A DNA stretch of 5,166 nt from an uncultured bacterium. GTDB taxonomy: Bacteria; Bacteroidota; Bacteroidia; Bacteroidales; Bacteroidaceae. The stretch is taken from positions 1 to 5,166 of the forward strand of contig CAJMQT010000123.1 of NCBI GenBank assembly GCA_905215655.1, in the 5' to 3' direction. Below the pieces are notes generated by a model. That model was not told the origin of the DNA and did no database searches. It was given only the letters and a program-made list of their open reading frames with translations. Below are positions 1 to 4,870 of this stretch, piece by piece. The position numbers and the translations under genes are program-made. Each line of letters begins with the position of its first letter. Positions within the stretch are counted from its first letter, which is position 1.

Positions 1-117
1 GGCGGTGCGTTCACGCACGGCAGCGGCGCGGAAAAGGAGTTCGACGGCGAGCAGCATGGTGTCTGTCAGCGGTTTTAGACGCGTGCCAAGTCCGGCGGCG
101 AATATCATTGCTTGCAT
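1..117 (-). CDS. Sugar nucleotidyltransferase, N-terminal fragment (MurU-like), cut by window edge
   Basis: Only the first 39 codons are in the window. The start is placed at the ATG at 117-115 (MQAMIFAAGLGTRLKPLTD); an ATG three codons later is an alternative. The segment AAGLGTRLKPLT is the nucleotide-binding loop (GxGTRLxPLT) of the NTP_transferase family, whose members couple a sugar-1-phosphate to a nucleoside triphosphate in the cytoplasm. The start lies 27 bp after the stop of the kinase-RapZ gene, so the two are probably co-transcribed. A sugar kinase next to a nucleotidyltransferase recalls AmgK and MurU of the MurNAc/GlcNAc recycling route, so a uridylyltransferase role is inferred. 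Oddity: after LTDT the usual MPKA-type stretch with its conserved lysine is not seen; the frame reads MLLAVELL instead. It stays open, so a diverged protein, an in-frame deletion or a sequence error are all possible. Family is fairly sure, substrate is not. Confidence 0.7.
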   Translation of the reverse strand, partial: MQAMIFAAGLGTRLKPLTDTMLLAVELLFRAAAVRERTA

Positions 118-144
118 AATAAAACTCTAAAATTCTAATAATAA

Positions 145-1683
145 TTAATCTTTGGCACCCAGCACCTGTTCAATGCCTTGTTCGCGATGAACGATGCGCA
201 CTTCCACTCCGTATTTACGGTTGATATATTCCGCCAGATGTTGTGCCGAGTAGACGCTGCGATGTTGTCCGCCGGTGCAACCGAAACAGAACATCAGGCT
301 GGTAAAGCCTCGCTGGATGTAACGTTGCACGTGGGCATCAGCAAGTTTGTAAACGCTTTCAAGGAAAGTAAGTATCTCGCCATCGTCTTCAAGAAAGCGG
401 ATTACGGGTTCGTCAAGTCCGGTCAGTTTCTTGTACGGCTCATATCGTCCGGGGTTATGCGTGCTGCGACAGTCGAAGACGTAACCTCCGCCGTTACCTG
501 AGTCGTCCGCCGGAATGCCTTTATGATATGAGAAACTGTAAACCCGGACCACGAGCGGACCCTTGTTGTCATACTTCGAGAACGTTGCCGGACCGTCAGC
601 CGGGTGTGCCTCATAGATGTTCTGCTCAGCAGTCTTGTAGCCGTCGGAACGGCTCAGCGCCGGTTCTTCTATCCGGGCGAAACGTGGCAGTTCGGTGATG
701 CGGCGCAAGACGTCGATAAGATAAGGATATGGGAATACGTCAAGTTTAATCAGTTCACGCAGATTTTGTATCGCGGGAGGTATGCTGTCAATAAAATGTT
801 TCTTGCGCTCGAAGTATCCGCGGAAGCCGTAAGCCCCAAGAACTTGCAACGTCCGGAACAGGACAAACAAACTGAGACGGTTGACAAAATGTCTTACGGA
901 TGGCACTTCGATATAATTTTTCAACGAATTGTAATATTCGTAAACAAGCTCACGGCGCAGTTTATGAGGATACTTTGCCGACGCCTGCCATAGGAACGAG
1001 GCGAGGTCATAATAATACGGACCTTTGCGTCCGCCTTGGTAGTCGATGAAACACGGCTTGCCGTCTGCCGTCAGCATGATATTCCGCGCTTGAAAGTCTC
1101 TATACATGAAAGATTCGGTCTTTTCTGCGACGAGATCTTTTGCGAAAAGACGGAAGTTTGCTTCGAGTTTCAGTTCATGGAAGTCGAGGTCGAGTGGTTT
1201 CAGAAAACAATATTTAAAGTAGTTGAGGTCGAAGAGCACATTGTCTTCGTCAAATTCCGGTTGCGGATAACAATTCTGCCAATCAAGTCCGCGAGCACCC
1301 CTTATCTGTATCTCCGGCAATTCACGAATTGTGTCTTTCAGCAGTTCCTTCTCTTTCTGGTTGTATCGTCCGCCCGCTTCACGTCCTCCGTGTAAAGCGT
1401 CGAATAGCGACAGCGTGCCGAGGTCTTCCTGTAAGTATCTCAGTTCGTCGTCAGACACCGCAAGAATTTCCGGTACCGGCAGCTTTCGTTTCTTGAAATG
1501 CTGTGACAAATATACGAAAGCATGGTCTTCGTCGCGACTTGTTCCTATCGCACCGATTACCGAGCGTCCGTTGCTGTCAGTCATTCTGAAATATTCTCTG
1601 TTGCTTCCTGCCGCCTGCAAGCGTTCCACACTTGCCGGTGCGGCACCGTTCCACAATTCGTAAAGACTTAAAAGTTTCTGCAT
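145..1683 (-). CDS. Fusion protein: APH-type (AmgK-like) sugar kinase plus RapZ C-terminal domain
   Basis: This is a 512-residue protein. Residues about 1-310 form an aminoglycoside-phosphotransferase/AmgK-like kinase fold: AGSNREYFRMT (25-35) fits the nucleotide loop, QEDLG (85-89) the hinge, YRDFQARN (194-201) the catalytic loop with Asp196 and Asn201, and IDYQGGRKGPYYYDLAS (213-229) carries the metal-binding Asp214. Residues about 377-501 match the RapZ C-terminal domain: YSFSYHKGIP, DCRSTHNPGRY, GLDEPV and GCTGGQHRSVY (468-478), ending in HRE. The P-loop ATPase half of RapZ is absent. A longer frame opens at 1728, but the start at 1683 is preferred because the extra codons run through a repeat carrying a promoter-like -7 box. 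AmgK phosphorylates MurNAc/GlcNAc at the anomeric carbon; in E. coli, RapZ-C binds GlmY/GlmZ RNAs and GlcN6P. A cytoplasmic amino-sugar kinase with a regulatory or sensing domain is inferred. The nucleotidyltransferase follows 27 bp downstream. Tyr replaces the common His before the catalytic Arg-Asp. Domain calls are strong; substrate is unproven. Confidence 0.88.
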   Translation of the reverse strand: MQKLLSLYELWNGAAPASVERLQAAGSNREYFRMTDSNGRSVIGAIGTSRDEDHAFVYLSQHFKKRKLPVPEILAVSDDELRYLQEDLGTLSLFDALHGGREAGGRYNQKEKELLKDTIRELPEIQIRGARGLDWQNCYPQPEFDEDNVLFDLNYFKYCFLKPLDLDFHELKLEANFRLFAKDLVAEKTESFMYRDFQARNIMLTADGKPCFIDYQGGRKGPYYYDLASFLWQASAKYPHKLRRELVYEYYNSLKNYIEVPSVRHFVNRLSLFVLFRTLQVLGAYGFRGYFERKKHFIDSIPPAIQNLRELIKLDVFPYPYLIDVLRRITELPRFARIEEPALSRSDGYKTAEQNIYEAHPADGPATFSKYDNKGPLVVRVYSFSYHKGIPADDSGNGGGYVFDCRSTHNPGRYEPYKKLTGLDEPVIRFLEDDGEILTFLESVYKLADAHVQRYIQRGFTSLMFCFGCTGGQHRSVYSAQHLAEYINRKYGVEVRIVHREQGIEQVLGAKD

Positions 1684-1700
1684 GATATTGTTTTTCTGTG

Positions 1701-1791
1701 ATGCAAAGATAATGCAAGCCGAGAGCAAAGAAAACTTGTTTTCAATTTGCCGAGGCGCAGCTTATCTTATGCAAAGATAATGCAAGCCGAG
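1701..1791. repeat. 23-bp direct repeat pair, promoter-bearing intergenic repeat
   Basis: The 23 bases at 1701-1723 recur exactly at 1769-1791, 68 bp apart (core GCAAAGATAATGCAAGCCGAG on the plus strand minus its last base or two). Each copy contains the TATCTTTG -7 box on the minus strand. The distal copy also sits in an inverted repeat, TTATCTT (1762-1768) and AAGATAA (1774-1780). From memory, similar sequences are scattered between genes in Prevotella and Bacteroides genomes; this was not checked. It may be a mobile or recombinogenic repeat that supplies promoters. Confidence 0.7.
1704..1734 (-). promoter_or_regulatory. Proximal promoter of kinase-RapZ gene
   Basis: On the minus strand a TATCTTTG box (1711-1704) fits the Bacteroidetes -7 consensus TAnnTTTG. 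Nineteen bases upstream is TTTT (1734-1731), one base off the -33 TTTG. Transcription would begin near 1700-1697, leaving a leader of only about 15 nt before the ATG at 1683. It lies in the proximal copy of a 23-bp repeat, so it may be a weaker duplicate of the promoter at 1802-1772. Confidence 0.5.
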
Positions 1792-1802
1792 TGAAGAACA
1801 AA
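1772..1802 (-). promoter_or_regulatory. Distal consensus promoter of kinase-RapZ operon
   Basis: On the minus strand TTTG (1802-1799), a spacer of exactly 19 bases, and TATCTTTG (1779-1772) make a full match to the primary-sigma promoter consensus of Bacteroidetes. The predicted start is near 1768-1765, giving a leader of about 80 nt. It lies downstream of the small-RNA terminator at 1870-1835, so the kinase-RapZ operon can be transcribed independently of the groESL and small-RNA units. Confidence 0.68.
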
Positions 1803-1834
1803 ATAAAAGAGAGTGAAACGAACTTTTATATAAC

Positions 1835-1870
1835 AAAAAAAAATCGCATGTCATCCCGACAAGCGATTTT
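1835..1870 (-). terminator. Rho-independent terminator of candidate small RNA
   Basis: Minus-strand RNA folds as AAAATCGC (1870-1863), a T/T mismatch, TGTC, a five-base GGGAT loop, GACA, a T, and GCGATTTT (1847-1840). The stem runs straight into a tract of nine T residues (complement of 1835-1843). The plus strand has only four T residues after the stem, so the signal is oriented for minus-strand transcription. Confidence 0.8.
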
Positions 1871-1962
1871 CAAAAAACAAACTACTTAAAAACTAATCTA
1901 CTAAAACAAATCAAAAAATATCTACTTTAGGATTTATGTCCATAAGGTATCTACCTAATGAT
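1835..1962 (-). ncRNA. Candidate small RNA of about 127 nt between groL and the kinase-RapZ gene
   Basis: A perfect Bacteroidetes-type promoter (1997-1967) predicts a start near 1962, and a strong rho-independent terminator ends the transcript near 1836. The unit lies between the groL terminator and the kinase-RapZ promoter, so it looks self-contained. The RNA is A/U-rich and largely unstructured before the terminator. It carries GUAGAU three times (complements of 1949-1954, 1920-1925 and 1896-1901) and a related GUAGUU (1880-1885). TTAGG near the 5' end can pair with CCTAA about 22 nt later. A ten-codon reading frame (1943-1911, MDINPKVDIF) lies inside, so a leader peptide with attenuation of the downstream gene is an alternative reading. 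I do not recognise the RNA family. Confidence 0.6.
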
Positions 1963-1966
1963 ATTG

Positions 1967-1997
1967 CAAATATACCCCTTTTTAGTCAATCGTCAAA
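1967..1997 (-). promoter_or_regulatory. Consensus promoter of candidate small RNA
   Basis: On the minus strand TTTG (1997-1994), a 19-base spacer and TATATTTG (1974-1967) match the Bacteroidetes -33/-7 consensus at every defined position. No gene begins directly downstream; the first structured element reached is the terminator at 1870-1835. It is about 35 bp past the end of the groL terminator. Confidence 0.75.
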
Positions 1998-2030
1998 GTT
2001 ATTCAATAAAAAAGACGCTACATTTTAGTT

Positions 2031-2076
2031 AAAAAAACAAAAAGAGGGAATATTGGGCAACCAATCTCCCTCTTTT
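2031..2076 (-). terminator. Rho-independent terminator of groESL
   Basis: It lies 18 bp after the groL stop codon. AAAAGAGGGA (2040-2049) pairs with TCCCTCTTTT (2067-2076), and inside it ATTGG (2052-2056) pairs with CCAAT (2061-2065) around a GCAA loop. On the minus strand the stem is followed by TTTTTGTTTTTTT (complement of 2031-2043). This closes the chaperonin transcript and separates it from the small-RNA unit. Confidence 0.87.
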
Positions 2077-2094
2077 GTAATATCGGCTTTGCAA

Positions 2095-3723
2095 TTACAT
2101 CATTCCACCCATGCCCGGAGCGCCCATCGGCATCTGCGGTTTTTCTTCGGGTTTGTCAACGATGAGACATTCTGTTGTAAGGAACATGCCTGCTATTGAT
2201 GCAGCGTTTTCAAGTGCCACGCGTGATACCTTTGCAGGGTCTATTACGCCGGCTTTACGCATATCCTCATAAACGTCCTTGCGGGCGTTGTATCCGAAGT
2301 CACCTTCGCCCTCACGAACTTTCTGTACTACAACAGCGCCTTCGCCTCCGGCATTGGCAACAATCTGGCGCAGCGGTTCTTCGATAGCGCGCTCCACGAT
2401 GTCGATACCGGTCTGCTCGTCAGCGTTGTCACCCTTCAAATCTTTAAGGCTTGCAAGGGCACGGATGTATGTCGTGCCACCTCCTGCAACAACACCTTCT
2501 TCGATTGCCGCACGTGTTGCACAGAGAGCGTCGTCAACGCGATCCTTCTTCTCTTTCATCTCAACCTCGCTATTAGCTCCGACGTAAAGTACTGCAACGC
2601 CGCCTGACAGTTTTGCAAGTCGCTCCTGCAACTTCTCTTTGTCGTAGCTGCTGGTTGTGTTGGCGATTTCGTTCTTTATCTGAGCCACGCGGTCAGCAAT
2701 AAGCTGTTTCTCTCCTGCTCCGTTTACGATTGTTGTATTGTCCTTTGAAACGACAACCTTATCGCAGGTACCGAGCATTTCGAGCGTTGCCTGTTCGAGT
2801 TTCAGTCCCTTCTCTTCGCTGATTACGAGACCGCCTGTAAGAACGGCGATATCTTCGAGCATAGCCTTACGACGGTCGCCGAAGCCCGGAGCCTTGACAG
2901 CGCAGATTTTAAGGTTGCTGCGCAGACGGTTTACAACGAGGGTTGTAAGAGCCTCCGAGTCAACATCTTCTGCGATAACGAGCAACGGACGTCCGCTCTC
3001 TGCTGCCGGTTGAAGAATAGGCAGGAAGTCTTTCAGGTTGCTGATTTTCTTATCGTAAATAAGGATGTAGGGGTTATCCATCAGACATTCCATCTTGTCT
3101 GCGTCCGTAACGAAGTAGCTGCTGAGGTAGCCGCGGTCGAACTGCATTCCCTCTACAACGTCGATGTGGGTGTCGCGACTCTTGCTTTCCTCTATCGTGA
3201 TAACGCCGTCCTTTGAAACTTTACGCATTGCATCAGCAAGCAGCTTGCCGATTTCAGGATCGTTGTTCGCGCTGACAGTTGCAACCTGCTCGATTTTGTC
3301 ATAGTTGTCATCAACCTGCTCGGCGTTGTTCTTGATGTACTCAACGACAGCTGCAACAGCCTTGTCGATACCGCGTTTCAAATCCATCGGGTTTGCACCT
3401 GCCGTAACATTCTTCAAGCCAACGTTGATAATGCTCTGAGCAAGTATTGTAGCCGTTGTCGTTCCGTCGCCGGCGTCATCTCCGGTCTTGCTTGCTACGC
3501 TCTTGACGAGCTGTGCGCCGGTGTTCTCGAAATGATCTTCCAGTTCTACTTCCTTTGCGACAGTCACGCCGTCTTTTGTTATCTGCGGAGCGCCAAACTT
3601 CTTTTCGATTATCACGTTACGTCCTTTCGGACCGAGTGTTACTTTTACTGCATTTGCCAATTTGTCAACACCGTTCTTCAACAGTTCGCGTGCGTCGGTA
3701 TCAAATTTTATCTCTTTTGCCAT
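2095..3723 (-). CDS. groL: 60-kDa chaperonin GroEL
   Basis: This is a 542-residue, full-length GroEL. It forms the double-ring chaperonin that, with GroES, encloses and refolds proteins using ATP in the cytoplasm. The start MAKEIKFD is the canonical GroEL N-terminus. Visible family marks: TLGPKGRNV (29-37), the ATP-site motif GDGTTTAT (85-92) with Asp86, catalytic Asp398 in VDDALCATRAA, and the chaperonin signature AAIEEGVVAGGG (405-416). The C-terminus MPMGAPGMGGMM is the usual flexible Gly/Met tail. No frameshift or missing key residue is seen. groS lies 117 bp upstream, an ordinary order for a groES-groEL operon, and a terminator follows 18 bp after the stop. No Shine-Dalgarno sequence precedes the start. 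The 16 bases before the ATG can pair with an upstream segment of the intergenic leader, which may affect translation. Identity is certain. Confidence 0.99.
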   Translation of the reverse strand: MAKEIKFDTDARELLKNGVDKLANAVKVTLGPKGRNVIIEKKFGAPQITKDGVTVAKEVELEDHFENTGAQLVKSVASKTGDDAGDGTTTATILAQSIINVGLKNVTAGANPMDLKRGIDKAVAAVVEYIKNNAEQVDDNYDKIEQVATVSANNDPEIGKLLADAMRKVSKDGVITIEESKSRDTHIDVVEGMQFDRGYLSSYFVTDADKMECLMDNPYILIYDKKISNLKDFLPILQPAAESGRPLLVIAEDVDSEALTTLVVNRLRSNLKICAVKAPGFGDRRKAMLEDIAVLTGGLVISEEKGLKLEQATLEMLGTCDKVVVSKDNTTIVNGAGEKQLIADRVAQIKNEIANTTSSYDKEKLQERLAKLSGGVAVLYVGANSEVEMKEKKDRVDDALCATRAAIEEGVVAGGGTTYIRALASLKDLKGDNADEQTGIDIVERAIEEPLRQIVANAGGEGAVVVQKVREGEGDFGYNARKDVYEDMRKAGVIDPAKVSRVALENAASIAGMFLTTECLIVDKPEEKPQMPMGAPGMGGMM

Positions 3724-3725
3724 AA

Positions 3726-3790
3726 CCGTAAATTAAATTATGAATTAAGAATTAAGAATGAAGAATTAAATTTACCGTCTTTAATTCTTC
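3726..3790 (-). promoter_or_regulatory. Two mutually exclusive hairpins in the groS-groL intergenic mRNA
   Basis: Hairpin A is a perfect 11-bp inverted repeat, GAAGAATTAAA (3760-3770) and TTTAATTCTTC (3780-3790), with a 9-nt loop. Hairpin B pairs CCGTAAATTAAATT (3726-3739) with AATTAAATTTACCG (3764-3777), 12 of 14 bases, and ends two bases before the groL ATG. Both use 3764-3770, so they cannot coexist. Hairpin B consists almost wholly of A-U pairs and would melt readily. A role in groL translation or mRNA processing is inferred. The loop of B contains ATTAAGA-type heptamer repeats, so some pairing could be incidental to repeat insertion. Confidence 0.45.
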
Positions 3791-3840
3791 TTACATCTTC
3801 TTTTCTTATATACTTTGATTTATTATATTGTTGTTTCCTC

Positions 3841-4113
3841 TTATTTATTAATAACAGCGAGAACATCGCTCTGGCGCATCATAAGATATTTAACGCCCTC
3901 ATATTCAAGCTCCGTGCCTGAATATTTACCGTAAAGCACCTCGTCGCCTTCTTTAAGGATCATCTCCTCGTCTTTTGTGCCATTGCCGGTCGCAACGATT
4001 GTGCCGTGCAAGGGTTTCTCTTTTGCTGTATCAGGAATTATGATACCACCGATTTTCTCTTCTGCCGGTGCGGGGAGCACCAACACTCTGTCTGCTAATG
4101 GTTTAATGTTCAT
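3841..4113 (-). CDS. groS: 10-kDa co-chaperonin GroES
   Basis: This is a 90-residue GroES, the usual length being about 95. It forms the heptameric lid that caps GroEL and triggers release of the substrate into the folding chamber. The start MNIKPLADRVLV gives the conserved PL.DRVLV strand. The mobile loop that docks on GroEL spans about residues 16-33, with the hydrophobic III at 24-26 after GG. The roof-loop area follows around GNGTKDEEM, then EGDEVLYGKYSGTELEYEG, the conserved GD.V.Y.KY core, and the C-terminal strand SDVLAVI. groL follows after 117 bp and both should share one transcript. The start is preceded by an A/T-rich sequence without a Shine-Dalgarno, typical of Bacteroidetes. The putative control region lies about 60-135 bp upstream. 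Identity is certain. Confidence 0.98.
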   Translation of the reverse strand: MNIKPLADRVLVLPAPAEEKIGGIIIPDTAKEKPLHGTIVATGNGTKDEEMILKEGDEVLYGKYSGTELEYEGVKYLMMRQSDVLAVINK

Positions 4114-4181
4114 GATTGTTATGTTTTTTAATTATTTTGTCAGTTGTCTACCGGCTTTCCGCCGATTTCTGATAAGGAATA

Positions 4182-4197
4182 AGCGAAAATCGTGCCA
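4182..4197 (-). promoter_or_regulatory. Sigma-54-like -24/-12 promoter of groESL
   Basis: On the minus strand TGGCAC-GATTT-TCGCT (4197-4182) compares with the sigma-54 consensus TGGCAC-N5-TTGCW. The -24 half is perfect, the GG-to-GC spacing is right, and one base differs in the -12 half. Transcription would start near 4172, giving a leader of about 59 nt before groS. No good TTTG-N19-TAnnTTTG match was seen in this upstream region, and the CIRCE operator TTAGCACTC-N9-GAGTGCTAA of HrcA-controlled groESL operons is absent. Sigma-54 use is inferred from motif alone. Confidence 0.5.
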
Positions 4198-4208
4198 AAG
4201 ACAAATAC

Positions 4209-4247
4209 TGACAATTTTGTCACGACAAGACTGACATTTTTTCAGTC
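4209..4247. promoter_or_regulatory. Cluster of palindromes upstream of groESL promoter, candidate operators
   Basis: Three inverted repeats sit side by side: TGACAA-TT-TTGTCA (4209-4222), TTGTC-AC-GACAA (4217-4228, overlapping the first) and GACTGA-N7-TCAGTC (4229-4247). They share TGTC/TGACA half-sites, which recur nearby as CAGTTGTC at 4141. They lie about 37-75 bases upstream of the predicted start, where an activator of a sigma-54 promoter or another heat-shock regulator could bind. The regulator is unknown. Confidence 0.45.
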
Positions 4248-4315
4248 ATTCAAGGCTGACCGAATTATCTATATTATTGTTGTCCGCTAAAACTTTTGGA
4301 TGAAATGTCAATATA
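4248..4315. other. Short A/T-rich spacer, nothing recognised
   Basis: Between the groESL control region and the MITE-like element I see no reading frame, repeat or convincing promoter on either strand. Confidence 0.5.
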
Positions 4316-4498
4316 TTAACCTGCATTATTCATAGGCTTTCGTTACGAGAGTTCCAAATGTCTGTGCGTCAGTGAAAGCACAGCGATGACGATGCCGGAT
4401 GTAGTAAATCCTACTTCCAAAGAGGAAGAGCGAGCACTTTGCTGACGTACAGGCAGTTGGGACTCGCAGTAGAAACGCCTATGAATAATGCAGGTTAA
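4316..4498. mobile_element. 183-bp MITE-like palindromic element flanked by TTAA
   Basis: The terminal inverted repeats are perfect over 22 bp (4316-4337 and 4477-4498). Excluding the TTAA at each end, the core is CCTGCATTATTCATAGGC, 18 bp. Inside them the arms keep pairing imperfectly for a further 45 bp or so (for example GTCTGTGCGTCAG against its counterpart CCTGTACGTCAG). The centre adds CTTCC-AAAGA-GGAAG. There is no transposase gene, so the element would be non-autonomous. CC/GG ends next to TTAA fit what is known of IS1380-family (piggyBac-related) elements, which insert at TTAA; this assignment is inference. Because TTAA is its own complement, it could be target duplication or simply part of the repeat. 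Confidence 0.7.
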
Positions 4499-4515
4499 GA
4501 TTAACGTACAGAAAT

Positions 4516-4625
4516 AAAATCAAATCTTTTATCCTCCAAAAGATAACCTTTTACCTTCTCAAAGATAACCTTTTGCAATGTGAAAGACGGTCTTTTGCAT
4601 TGTAAAATGCGGTCTTTCGGGAAAC
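4516..4625. repeat. Five tandem 22-bp imperfect repeats
   Basis: Units fall at 4516-4537, 4538-4559, 4560-4581, 4582-4603 and 4604-4625 with an exact 22-bp period. The general form is AAAAGATAACCTTTTgcattg: an A-tract and a T-tract on either side of a short centre, followed by a variable tail. The first and last units are the most diverged. The fourth contains the near-perfect palindrome AAAGAC-G-GTCTTT. No reading frame runs through it. It begins 17 bp after the MITE-like element. Confidence 0.75.
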
Positions 4626-4695
4626 AGAATGCTTAAAAAGAGCTAAGAGTTTGTTAACCTCTTCTATTTAACTTCTAAAAATATTTTTCCGAATC
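4626..4695. other. A/T-rich spacer with a 12-bp palindrome
   Basis: Nothing coding is seen. AAAAATATTTTT (4677-4688) is a simple palindrome that may be a chance product of the A/T-rich composition. Confidence 0.4.
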
Positions 4696-4844
4696 GTGTT
4701 TCACACCTTCACGGGCGTGTAAGTCGTTGCGTGACAGCGAGATGCGGTGAGTGATGGTGCCTCCGCCGTGCGTGCATTTGTGTATAGTGTTTTTCATCCT
4801 TCACGGTAAAGTCTTTATAGACAGCTTGTTACCGTGAAACATGG
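4696..4844. repeat. Two diverged direct copies of a hairpin element
   Basis: Copy A (4696-4757) and copy B (4787-4844) align along their length: GTGTTTCACACCTTCACGG against GTGTTTTTCATCCTTCACGG, then GTAA-GTC, GACAGC, a GTGA segment and ATGG. Copy B keeps a perfect 10-bp inverted repeat, TTCACGGTAA (4800-4809) and TTACCGTGAA (4829-4838), with a small inner stem GTCT-TTAT-AGAC (4811-4822). Copy A has mostly lost this pairing. No gene or poly-U tract suggests a standard terminator. Origin and function are unknown. Confidence 0.55.
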
Positions 4845-4870
4845 TTTGGGTAAACTGTAATCGGTTATGA

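Noticed and set aside
178..1663. Several plus-strand frames opposite the kinase-RapZ gene
   Set aside because: They are shadows of the strongly supported minus-strand gene and show no recognisable domain.
1684..1728. Upstream start at 1728 for the kinase-RapZ protein
   Set aside because: The extra 15 codons run through a repeat with a consensus -7 promoter box, and the sequence from MQKLLSLYELW fits a normal N-terminus better.
1835..1870. Bidirectional terminator
   Set aside because: The plus strand has only four T residues after the stem and no plus-strand gene feeds into it.
2196..3725. Plus-strand frames opposite groL
   Set aside because: They mirror the highly conserved groL coding sequence and carry no signal of their own.
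3532..4234. Plus-strand frames across the groS-groL gap and groS
   Set aside because: They are translations of heptamer repeats and of the antisense of groS.
4114..4260. CIRCE/HrcA operator upstream of groS
   Set aside because: No TTAGCACTC-N9-GAGTGCTAA match is present; the palindromes here have TGTC/TGACA arms.
4516..4625. CRISPR array
   Set aside because: The 22-bp units abut directly with no spacers and are too diverged; no cas gene is near.
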